DNA of 64,000 nt from Heliocybe sulcata (Eukaryota > Basidiomycota > Agaricomycetes > Gloeophyllales > Gloeophyllaceae), in the NCBI GenBank assembly GCA_004369045.1, contig ML213530.1, forward strand, positions 213,770-277,769, in the 5' to 3' direction. The translations under genes and the position numbers were made by a program. This document shows positions 25,901 to 35,752 of the stretch, one piece after another; the first letter of the stretch is position 1, and every line of letters starts with the position of its first letter. Below the pieces are notes generated by a model that saw only the letters and a list, made by a program, of their open reading frames with translations, was not told where the DNA came from and searched no databases.

Positions 25901-26748
25901 CCGGGGGAAGTTGTTCGCCAGGCAGGTGAAGTCTGAGACCTTTGACAATTACCTCACATATGTCATCGGCGAGCGAAGCGAGCCTTGTGCTGTTTGGACA
26001 CCGACTGCATCGTTGGACTTCTAGGAAGCCTCGCAGAGACGTATAAGCTTGTCAGCGTGCAGTTTCCCAAGTAGCACGCAGCATACAGCGCCTGTTCTTG
26101 ATGCAGATTGCGCACGCAACAAGGCGTCCTTCTCCTCGAGCTCTTTGTAGTCTGAAGACCTCGCGGTCGGATCCTGACACAGTGCGGGCAGACTCCAGAG
26201 TATGGGCAGTAGAATGCAGTAGAGCCAGTCAAACGTCGTCAGTTCGCTCGTCAATTGAACATTTCATTTGGGCGCCCGAGAGTCGACTCAGAACTCATAC
26301 CCACCATGTTCACCACTTTCGAGCTCGACTCAAGGGCATGCTAGTCGAATGCTGGACAATCAGGCAACATTTACGTGGCTCTCTGTGGAGAAAGCAGCGC
26401 CGGCAGCATATTTCTCATGAATCACGGCGGTCTGTATGTTGCCGAAGATGTCTACATGCTTCAGAGTCTTGTGCGCTTGCTACTGGTCACCGTCGAGTCC
26501 TGGACGGCGAATGCAGTATGCACATTCTTGTATTCCTGACACCGGCGACAACCACGGATACTAGCTTGCACAGTGCTCGTGGTTCTCGTCAACATCCAGA
26601 GTGAGCTCGCGCGCGATGGATTTCAATCCTGACCAGAAGTCCAGAGGACCAGCCGCCTGTCAAGAAGAGACAGGTAGCCAGCCATCGCCAGCCGCCTCAG
26701 AAACTGCATAAATACCTCCCCATCTCCTCTCTCCATTCCCCATACATC

Positions 26749-28676
26749 ATGGAACACTTTACTGTCACTCGACTCTTAAGTGCAACTCTCTCTGGTCCTT
26801 CGGTCCTCGACGCCGTCGACGTCTTTCGCCTCTCTCTGCTCTTCAGGAGTGTCGCTCCTGTTCTGAGACGGCTCCTCTCCTTCCTCTTCGGATGCATGCA
26901 GGCCATCTCGCTGCCAGCCCCAGCTCTCGTTTTCCTGCTGGATGCCGCACCCGACGACATGGAGAAGACGACATCGACGTTCCCCGTTGACGCCTTTGGT
27001 ATTGGATTGGTTACACTTATTATAGGTTTTGTTATCGGCGCCGTTTGGTTATTCGTTACAAGGACACCCGTACGCTTCGACGACTCTGATTCGACCCCCG
27101 TGGCGGATTGGATAGTCAATTCTATCACCCACTCCACTCATATTTCTTCAGTGAGTACATTTGTTGTTTTGCATGTCACAATTGACTAATACCGCTCCAC
27201 AGGGCTCTCTCGGGCACTCCCCGATGCCCTCCGAGATCGACCTTACCGATGCCTCTCCAGGCTCGGCGGATGATTCTCCGAACAACAGGGACAGCATCAC
27301 CTCCGGACTCGAAGCCTCTATCAACAGTACATGGCCTCATCCGACTCAGATCACAAGACTTCTATGGACACCAGCCGTGTCGCAATTTGTAAGCACGTTC
27401 GTATATTGAGCTATTCAGCTACTGACTCTATCCTTCTGTAGCCTGAGGATTACAGCACAAACCCCTCGCCAGAACTGGAAGATTTCATGGACCGTTCTTC
27501 CAGCTCCGGCTTGGCCGCTTACCTTCCTCTGCTCTCGCCATCTTCGGCATCCTCTTCACCATCCGACTCTCCCTGCTCCAACGCCACGTACCGCACCCTC
27601 TCAGAAATACTGGATTACTCTCACATGTCGGAGAATGTTTCAACTGAAAAGGTGCAGGAAGCGTTCGCCCGCGATCTCCTCCCTGAGTCAACAAGCTGCC
27701 GGCTCCCAACAATACCCTCGCTCGACTTTGACAAGCTCTCCGTCGGCGACATTGAAGACCCGCTCGTTCTCTCAGGCGGTATGATTTCAAGAATCGCGGT
27801 GCCTCCTCCATTGATATCGCAAGGCCGCCGGAGCTGCCCTCAAGATGTAAGGGGCGCGGGGCGTACAGTAAGTCTATTTTCCTCATCTCTCCACACAGTA
27901 CTAACGAGGCTCGTGTCGTGGCAGAATGGCATCATAGCCAGAGCCGCGACAGCTTCCCCTTCGATGTCGCAAGGCCGCCGGGATCGCCCTGAAGACGTAA
28001 GGGGCACCGGGTATCCAGTAAGTGCATCTGATCCTCTCCTAGAATGATTTGACATAGTCTCTTTTCTTTCAGATCGGCATCGATTTGCCAGGGAAGCGTT
28101 CAGCAGCAGCTCGCCCAATATCCACCGCTTCGCACCTCCGCATACGCGTGCCTTCAGAACATGGTCTGCCGCGTAACCCTCAAGACGTAAGGGGCTCCGG
28201 ACGACGGGTGCGTATTCTCGTACCTCCTTGAAAATTCGATCTGACCACTTAGTTTCCAGTACATCCCAGGCCCGCCATCTGCACGGACGGCTCGCAGGCC
28301 ACAGAGTCGTTCACGTGGCGCTGCACCCCCTGCAATCGGGAGCAAGTACGCCAGCAGCGACTACAAACACGAGGCGCGAGAAGCCATCGCGAGGTGCAAT
28401 GAACTAAGGAGAAGAGGAGCAGAATTGAACGAGCGAATAGAGAAGACCACGAAGCGCATAGCGAAAATGAGTGCGCGATGGCGTGAAGCTGAGGAAAGAA
28501 GGACATTGTACGAGCTGGCCGAAGCCAGTGGCGAGGAACCTCCACCACCCAAGCCTCCGCCGGAGCCGCCTTCGACATGGGATCTGGAACTGGACGAGCT
28601 GCCGGAGCCGCCAGTTGAACTCCCGCCGATCCCAACGCCGGACTGCAGCATGACTGAAGATGAAGACGACGACTAG
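26749..28676 (+). CDS. Unrecognised single-pass membrane protein with repeated exons, copy 2 (intact)
   Basis: This is the paralogue of 21189-23556. Start, TATA element, first exon and final exon are nearly identical to copy 1. The chain reads: N-terminal hydrophobic region, transmembrane helix (LIIGFVIGAVWLFV), TPVRFDDSDSTPVADWIVNS, one MPSEIDL module instead of two, a Ser/Pro-rich exon, LDFDKLSVGDIEDPLVLSGG, and then three exons each ending in a related motif at the splice donor (RSCPQDVRGAGR, RDRPEDVRGTGY, NPQDVRGSGRR). The last exon gives a basic coiled coil, PPPKPPPEPP and an acidic EDEDDD end, TAG at 28674. All joins are phase 0 and open. The topology suggests a short anchored N terminus and a long soluble variable domain. 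Function is unknown. Confidence 0.7.
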
Positions 28677-28679
28677 TCC

Positions 28680-28940
28680 AGGAGGCCTACGCTCCCCCGG
28701 GCTACATCCGTGGACGACTACCCGACTACTTCCGACCCTACCTGGTCCTTGACACGCCTACGCTCCCCCGGGCTATAGTCAACGGACGACCATCTCTTGC
28801 AACTGTTTCCGACCTCAGACTATCCGACCCACGACGCGCCTACTCTCCCCCGGGCTACAAGTCAGTGGACGACCTCCAGCACCAATCATCCGAACCAAGG
28901 CGCGCCTACGCTCCCCCGGGCTACCGTCGCGGACATACCT
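28680..28940 (+). repeat. Minisatellite in 3' flank of copy 2
   Basis: Four imperfect copies of the same CCTACGCTCCCCCGGGCTAC core with GTGGACGAC follow the stop codon of copy 2, matching the array behind copy 1 in unit number and spacing. Confidence 0.75.
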
Positions 28941-29098
28941 TTTGCAATGTATCAGTGTGCCAAGATAGACGTTTCTTCATGGATTTGTATATGATAGACT
29001 GTAGAGTTTGGATGAATTGTTCATAGACTGCAAGTATATAGATAGACATGATCCTGTTCCGGACTGTACATGGTAGACAATACAAAGTATTTTATAGA

Positions 29099-29457
29099 CA
29101 CCGTGCGGGAGGCTCCGTCTTCATACGGCTAAGGTGTGATGGTTAGGAGGGACCAAACCATCCCTATCACGCACGCACAATGTCTGTCATCATACAGTCA
29201 GGGTATGTTTGCTTTCCCCGGGACAGTCTTCGTTCGGTCAGATAAAGGAGGAGGGGCGCGACGAAAATGTAGTACGCAGCGATGGAAAGTCAGCACAGCT
29301 GACACAGGGTCATCGCCCGAAGGAAGCTGGTACATCAAAGCAAGGCTTGCGCATGGAAGAACAACTGCATGGAGAAGAGCACCGCGTATACATTGATGAA
29401 ACTGACTAGTCCAACATAACGTTCGCATGTTCGCAAATGGATCATCGAGCGCGGGCT
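29099..29457. other. Spacer between duplication and P450 gene
   Basis: About 360 bp lie between the end of duplication unit 2 and the stop codon of the first P450. Short overlapping frames on both strands resemble nothing known. I see no gene or repeat here. Confidence 0.5.
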
Positions 29458-31550
29458 CTAAAGTCTTTCCATCTCCGCCGAGAGCATGGCTAACGCTTGC
29501 GAGGAGTGGGCAACAAGTCTGCACTTAAATGGTTGAGGAAATCTAGCGGATCGTCAGGGTTTGGCCGTTGTGGCGATCTGAACGGCGACTCACACTATAG
29601 TGCCACTGGTATAATCAACTTCTGGAACGAGTGCTTTGCCGTTATCGTCAATTTCCGGGACAACATCGCACGTAGACAACACTGTGGAGATAATGGCAAA
29701 GATGGTGCCATCGGCGAAGTGAAACCCAGGACAGGCACGACGCCCAAAACCAAATACCAAGTCGGTCACTTTCCTCATTTCGACATCCGATCCTTTATAT
29801 CGCTCTGGCTTGAAGGTTTCCGGGTCAGGGTACGACTCGGGATCATGGAGCATATGCCTATACCACGCAAACGTCAGATACATTGCTACTGAGCAAATAT
29901 CGTATCCAAGTTACCAGACGTTTGGCAAGACCCATGAGCCTTTTGGGATGGTGTAACCTTTGTAGATGTCGATGTCGCTAGTCGCGTGCGCGATTCCTGC
30001 CTCAGAATTAGTCAACCCTTCGGAGGTATGGGAATTCAGACGACGGTACCCAGGGGAATAGGCGGACACCAACGGAATGTTTCCGTCATGACACTCCGCA
30101 CGTAGGGAAGTGAAGCGCGGTCAGATATAGTGGGCAGCCTATCCTGTCCAATAACTGCATCAATCTCAGCCCGAGCTTTGGTTTGGACTTCCGGATGTAA
30201 TGTCATCATCAGGAAGAATGTCAAGACAGCCGACATGTTCTGATGAAGGTGGTGCATGAGAGTCAGCATATGACGTGATATAATGTGGAGGGCGCGTACG
30301 GTGTCCATCCCCCCGCCCATGACAGCAGACGCCGCCCACACAAGCTGTAACTCGTCGTCCTTTGACAGCTGACCGTCGCTCTCCGCGACGACCGAGCCGC
30401 ATAAATTCGGTTTGAACGCTTCACCCGTTTCCTTGAGACCATGTCCGATCAGCTCACGACCATACGCATGTCTGACAAAGGGACGATTACCAAGCCCTTC
30501 TTTGACCAAAGATAGGGATTCCAGGAGGCGTCCCATACGACTTTCCTCCATTGTGTAGCAGTCTTGAGGAAGCCCGACCCAGGCATCCACGCTGGCATAT
30601 CCTTGACTGTGCAAGCGCAGTCAATCAATGTTCGGCGACGGAAGATGTGCGACACTCACGAACGGGCAAGACGTCAACGAGCCAATTTCCAGGAGCGGAT
30701 GCGCGACTGAAGTTCTCCATAGCCCGGAGTGGCATGGTGAAAAATGGATCGTCATCGCCTTTGAGATAGTAACCGTAGGTCACACGAATGATGACCGTAG
30801 CGATTCGCCTTCCTCGTCGAGAGAGTCAATACTTCAGGATGCGGAACTCATGGCTGACAGGCCCTCTCACAGCTTAATTTCGCTCGAAAACGACCCGGGG
30901 TTTCCTATGACATTTCGTACGAGCCTGCGCGCTTCATTCTCCTGAAGTCCAAAGTACCTGGGGACTGTGCTCGGGCTGAAATCTTGAGCCACCAGCCTAC
31001 GCTGTTTCTTCCAGTTATGGCCATATGGGGCCAGAACGAATGTCTCGTCGTATCCGACCCTGCATAAAACGTAAAGAAGACCGTGGCTGAAGTGAGAGAC
31101 AACACTCTGTACTCACAAATCGCCTGCGAACACCTTCGAACAAGCGAGCCCCTTCAGCTGACCAGGACGAACAACCCAGGCATATACTTACGAAGTGAGG
31201 GCGGTCGGAGTATATTGCGGAGCGCTTGTCCAAGAGGTCTTTGGCGACAATGGCAGAGTTAATCACTATATACGGTTGTCCAAGGACTTTCAAGTATACG
31301 AGATCGCCTATGAGGCATGTTAGTACATATTTCCGTAGCGACTTCGTGCACGCATACCGTATTCTTTGGCCCATTCCGAAAATTTGAGCCAGGTATGCTT
31401 CTGGGGCACTTGAAGAGCATTGCCCACAAGTGGTAGACCACGAGGCCCAGGGGGATATACAGGACTCGGCTGGAAAATAGACTTTAAGACATATACCGAC
31501 AGACCCAAGAGTAGACCCGCGAAAGCAGTAGACGTCCAGTACTCGGACAT
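29458..31550 (-). CDS. Cytochrome P450 monooxygenase 1 (CYP512-like by memory)
   Basis: Microsomal P450. The start at 31550 gives an N-terminal anchor (FAGLLLGLSVYVLKSIF) and the proline hinge YPPGPRGLPLVGN. Conserved segments in order are DLVYLKVLGQPYIVIN, YSDRPHF, LAPYGHNWKKQRRL, RVTYGY, a WMPGSGF block, SWNPYLWSKKGL, GGGMDTNMSAVLTFFL (I-helix), ALPYVRSVMTETFRW (E-x-x-R), PETFKPERY and the heme motif FGFGRRACPG with Cys near 29735. An intron of about 57 bp after WSKKGL restores what first looks like a frameshift near 30500. The last exon gives PQPFKCRLVAHSSQALAM and TAG at 29458-29460. The gene appears complete. Substrate is unknown. Confidence 0.88.
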
Positions 31551-32333
31551 GGTCGGTAGAGAGAGAGAAACGCGGAGCTCGACGGCATGTTCATATTATG
31601 GTTATATTTAGTGATTCAGCGCAGGCCGCAATGTGGGCGCTTCAGCTGCTTGACCCAGACTGCATTGGTGAGGTGCTAGCGAGCCCCTGCGACCGAAATA
31701 CGCTTACCAGCGTCCCAGTCCAACAAAGAGCACAGAGCGTCCAATCATTGATTCTCGGATGCAGAAGGCGCCCTTAAGCAAGCGTCCTCGTAGCCGCAGT
31801 TGAAAACTTGAAGGTTCTTCTCCTGAAGTTCTCTCCAGTCTTGAGGCCTGCGTTGCCAAGTCCTAATAGGATCATTAATACTGTGGGCGGACCTCAGAGT
31901 TCCGGAGTTTGAGGCAGTGAAACATCAGAACTCGTCAAACCAACTTCATTTGAGCACATCAATTGACGGCTGTGGCGCATCAAATGCGTGTGAGTCGACT
32001 CAGAACTTCGCCACCATGTTCATCACTTTCGATTTCGACTCACTTAAGTGCATGCTTGTCGAATACTAGACTATCAGGAAATATGTACGTGACTCTCTAC
32101 AAACCACTAACCAAGGAGGATTCATAGCTCATATTGGACCCGCCAATACCCCGACAAGCCCGTTTGGCCGATCAAGGCTACCCCGATAGGCCTAGTATTC
32201 CGCGCAATTGTTTCTGATACATCATCGAAAGCGATGGAGCCGGCGAGAGCATATCGCCTTGCGGTCTCCTACGGAACAGAGCTTATTGACACAACCCAAC
32301 TGCGGCTATATCGATTTCTCTCGTCTTATCATG
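31551..32333. other. P450 upstream region
   Basis: No gene is seen here. The segment holds the presumed promoter of the P450 and, at 31912-32100, a third copy of the dispersed sequence found twice in the tandem duplication. The remainder up to the foldback element has no recognisable features. Confidence 0.5.
31912..32100 (+). repeat. Dispersed repeat, third copy of duplication-unit sequence
   Basis: The sequence is clearly related to 20605-20825 and 26225-26395, sharing CGTGTGAGTCGACTCAGAAC, CCACCATGTTCA-CACTTTCGA and TAGTCGAAT-CT-GACTATCAGG-type blocks. It is more diverged than the two tandem copies are from each other. No terminal repeats were found. Confidence 0.65.
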
Positions 32334-35179
32334 CCCTTGACCACCTTAGGCAGGAGGGATTCACCGACGTCATGACCCGTTGAGCCATTTACTGTGCAGG
32401 CCGGATATGGCCCGACTGGCCTCATCGGACACGATGCTGGCCTATAGTGACCAAATATAGATTTTCCTAATTTGAGCGGAGCTTCCTGTGTATCCGTCGG
32501 ACCTCGCTGAATGCATCCGGAGCGTATCCGGGTGTTGTCCTCCTCTCTAAAAATTACATTATGGGTCCCGTGGCTTATTTCCAGTCAGTACATACTCAGA
32601 TCCAATCCTCTTAAGTCGTTCCAATATAAGGCCTATATCACGACGATATCGCTGGTGAAGCAGCAAGGGTATCGCGACAATATCGGCCGGCTGATATGCC
32701 GGCGTAACCCGGTATGGGGCTGTGGGAAAAACATATGGATATAGAAAATGGTGGTAGAATGGCTCCTAGAAAATCGCAAAAATGCCCAATAAATCGGAGG
32801 ATATTTGAGTGGACTGATAGTAGAGGTTTGTATAGAATTGAAACCAAATATTGCTCCAGGTATCCTATATCTCCCGGAATCAATCTATCTTTATCCTCCA
32901 CCTGCAGGAACAGTGCATCGAGATTTGTATCCCTCAGAGACATCCTACAGCACTTATATCTGGTATTGAAGCTATTCAAATGTATCTCTATAAGTTTACT
33001 TAGTACCCATGAGAATTATATCCACTACATCCCCAGATATCACCTCTGTCTGGTACCCCTCCTGCTACTCATGCATGCATAATGGAGTAGTATTCAAATG
33101 ATGTAGCACTTTATATAGCATTATTGTTTATATAGAATTTTTGTTTGACCATCCCAGCATGCCTGGGATATCCCCAGGCTTCAATATGATACATGCCACT
33201 CATAGTGCCTATCACAGGTACACCTCCTGCCATAGGGATGGACCTACTGGACTTTGTGGCATAAAAACATGCTACAATACTTTCAATTTAACTATAGCTA
33301 ATGCTCATAACTTGTCCCAGATGTTATTTCTCCTTATTGGTGCCAGTATGTCCCGGTAGCATGTTACAGACAACTGCATTTAAGCTCCATCCCATAAGGG
33401 CACCTGATCGCTCTAGCAGTACAATCAAGCAGTGGGATGCTGCAGAACAAGTTATGAGCATTAACTACAGTTAAATTGAAAGTATTGTAGCATGTTTTCA
33501 TGCCACAAAGTCCAGTAGGTCCATCCCTATGGCAGGAGGTGTACCTGTGACAGGCACTATGAGTGGCATGCATCATATTGAAGCCTGGGGATATCCTAAG
33601 CATACTGGGATGACCAAACAAGGATTCTATATCAATTATAATGCTATATCAAGTGCTATATCATTTGAATACTACTCCATTATGCATGCATGAGTAGCAG
33701 GAGGGGTACCAGACAGAGGTGATATCTGGGGATGTAGTGGATATGATCCTCATGGGTACTAAGTAAACTTATAGAGATACATTTGGATAGCTTTGATACC
33801 AGATATAACCGGTGTAGGATGTCTCTGAGGGATACAAATTTCGATGCACTGTTCCTACAGGTGGAGGATAAATATAGATTTATTCCGAGAGATATAGGAT
33901 ACCTGGAGCAACATTGGGTTGCAAGTCTATACAAACCTATATCATTAGTCTACTCAAATATCCTCCCATTTATCGGGCTTTTTTCTGATTTTCTAGGAGC
34001 CATTCTACCACCATTTTCCATATCCATATGTTTTTCCCACGGCCCCATACCGGGTTATATCAACCGGCCGATATTGTCGCGATATCGTCGTGATATAGGC
34101 TTATATTGGAACCACTCAAGAACCACTCAAATAGGATTGGATCCTGAGTATGTACTGACTAGAAATAAGCCATGGGACCCATAATGTAATTGTTACAGAG
34201 GAGGACAACACCCGGATACACTCCGGATGGCTAGTCCGATGNNNNNNNNNNNNNNNNNNNNNNNNNNNNNNNNNNNNNNNNNNNNNNNNNNNNNNNNNNN
34301 NNNNNNNNNNNNNNNNNNNNNNNNNNNNNNNNNNNNNNNNNNNNNNNNNNNNNNNNNNNNNNNNNNNNNNNNNNNNNNNNNNNNNNNNNNNNNNNNNNNN
34401 NNNNNNNNNNNNNNNNNNNNNNNNNNNNNNNNNNNNNNNNNNNNNNNNNNNNNNNNNNNNNNNNNNNNNNNNNNNNNNNNNNNNNNNNNNNNNNNNNNNN
34501 NNNNNNNNNNNNNNNNNNNNNNNNNNNNNNNNNNNNNNNNNNNNNNNNNNNNNNNNNNNNNNNNNNNNNNNNNNNNNNNNNNNNNNNNNNNNNNNNNNNN
34601 NNNNNNNNNNNNNNNNNNNNNNNNNNNNNNNNNNNNNNNNNNNNNNNNNNNNNNNNNNNNNNNNNNNNNNNNNNNNNNNNNNNNNNNNNNNNNNNNNNNN
34701 NNNNNNNNNNNNNNNNNNNNNNNNNNNNNNNNNNNNNNNNNNNNNNNNNNNNNNNNNNNNNNNNNNNNNNNNNNNNNNNNNNNNNNNNNNNNNNNNNNNN
34801 NNNNNNNNNNNNNNNNNNNNNNNNNNNNNNNNNNNNNNNNNNNNNNNNNNNNNNNNNNNNNNNNNNNNNNNNNNNNNNNNNNNNNNNNNNNNNNNNNNNN
34901 NNNNNNNNNNNNNNNNNNNNNNNNNNNNNNNNNNNNNNNNNNNNNNNNNNNNNNNNNNNNNNNNNNNNNNNNNNNNCTACCAGCGATCATTGGCCTGAGC
35001 ATTCAGCGATGTCCGACAGATATGCAGGAGGCTCTCTTCAAATTAGGAAAATCTATATTTGGACACTATAGGCCAGCATCGCGTCCGATAGGGCCTGTCG
35101 GGCCATATCCGGCCTGCACAGTAAATGGCCTAACGGGTCATGACGTCGGCGAATCCCTCCTGCCTAAGGTGCCCTTGAC
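32334..35179. mobile_element. Foldback (long inverted repeat) transposable element with 8-bp target-site duplication
   Basis: Two arms of nearly 1 kb face each other: 32342-33315 and 33447-35171 (the latter includes a 735-base gap). They start CACCTTAGGCAGGAGGGATTC and end with its inverse CCCTCCTGCCTAAGGTG, with about 130 bp of unpaired spacer at 33316-33446. The element is flanked by the perfect direct repeat CCCTTGAC (32334-32341 and 35172-35179), a clear 8-bp target-site duplication. No transposase-like frame is visible. An 8-bp duplication fits hAT or Kyakuja-Dileera-Zisupton (KDZ) superfamilies. The interior is more AT-rich than neighbouring genes. Arms differ by scattered substitutions, so the insertion is not very recent. 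Confidence 0.88.
34242..34976. other. Assembly gap (735 N)
   Basis: Unresolved bases fall inside the right arm of the foldback element. Leaving out the N run, the two arms have similar lengths (974 and about 990 bp), and a few bases on each side of the gap (GCTAGTCCGATG and CTACCAGCGATC) have no partner in the left arm. The gap therefore hides extra sequence in the right arm or is a scaffolding artefact caused by the hairpin. Confidence 0.95.
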
Positions 35180-35210
35180 AGCGAACTTCCTGCATCCTCT
35201 GTCGACAAGG

Positions 35211-35750
35211 TTACGAGTCCTGAGTTTACGAAGGATGAGTCTTTGCATGCATTTTTTGGGCGCGCTGCCGAACGTTCCCGCCGTGGGAAAGTAGATGCCG
35301 AGTAATCGGAGTATGAACGTCTTTGTAGTTATCAATACACTCAAATGAAACCCCGCCCCTATTGAGACTACAAGCGGAGTACGAAACACGTCTTGTAGTG
35401 GTCCCGATCACTAATTCTTGTCGGTCTCCATGATGCTCACTCTTTTGCACCTCAAATTTTGAATATAAGCATATGAGAATGGAACCTGCGTACTGGAATA
35501 TTTTCAAGATTTTATCACCCCTTTAGCATCCCTCACCCTTCAAACCTGTCGAATTCACCTCTGTTACCGTGGGAATACGCATTGAATGGGACTTGTAGTC
35601 GGTGGCGCAGGTCAGTTGAGCCCGATTCTATGGCACGATGCGTGAAGTATATTCAACTGGAGGGTTTTATTTACCGGGATCACTGTAGTATTATATGTAT
35701 AGTATTATATTTAGTGTTACTTAATCACAACGCTACCACAGGACTCGTAA
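35211..35750. mobile_element. Short inverted-repeat transposon (MITE-like), copy B
   Basis: The 540 bp element begins TTACGAGTCCTGAGTTTACG and ends CACAGGACTCGTAA, the same terminal repeat as copy A. Interior similarity to copies A and C includes CTTTGTAGTTAT and GAGACTACAA blocks. No transposase is encoded. Its right end stops two bases before the ATG (35753) of the alpha/beta hydrolase gene, so it now forms that gene's entire proximal promoter and leader. Confidence 0.78.
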
Positions 35751-35752
35751 AA

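Larger units (their letters stand above)
24661..29098. repeat. Tandem segmental duplication, unit 2
   Basis: This is the second copy of the 18.78-23.98 kb segment. It begins in formin-like sequence (CCATCGTCACTTACAGAGCTCC) and ends near GTATTTTATAGACACC. Relative to unit 1 it contains an inverted-repeat transposon (24873-25484), lacks about 0.96 kb of formin first-exon sequence between about 25880 and 25905, and has one fewer internal exon repeat in the membrane-protein gene. The offset between start codons of the two membrane-protein copies is 5560 bp. Confidence 0.88.

Noticed and set aside
30449-30614. Apparent frameshift in P450 1 between SWNPYLWSKKGL and the I-helix
   Set aside because: A 57-58 bp GT-AG intron beginning GTAATCGTCC after WSKKGL joins ETGEAFKPNLCGS in frame, matching the usual P450 order.
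34193-35294. Long open frames spanning 34.2-35.3 kb on both strands
   Set aside because: They are made mostly of the 735 unknown bases and carry no information.
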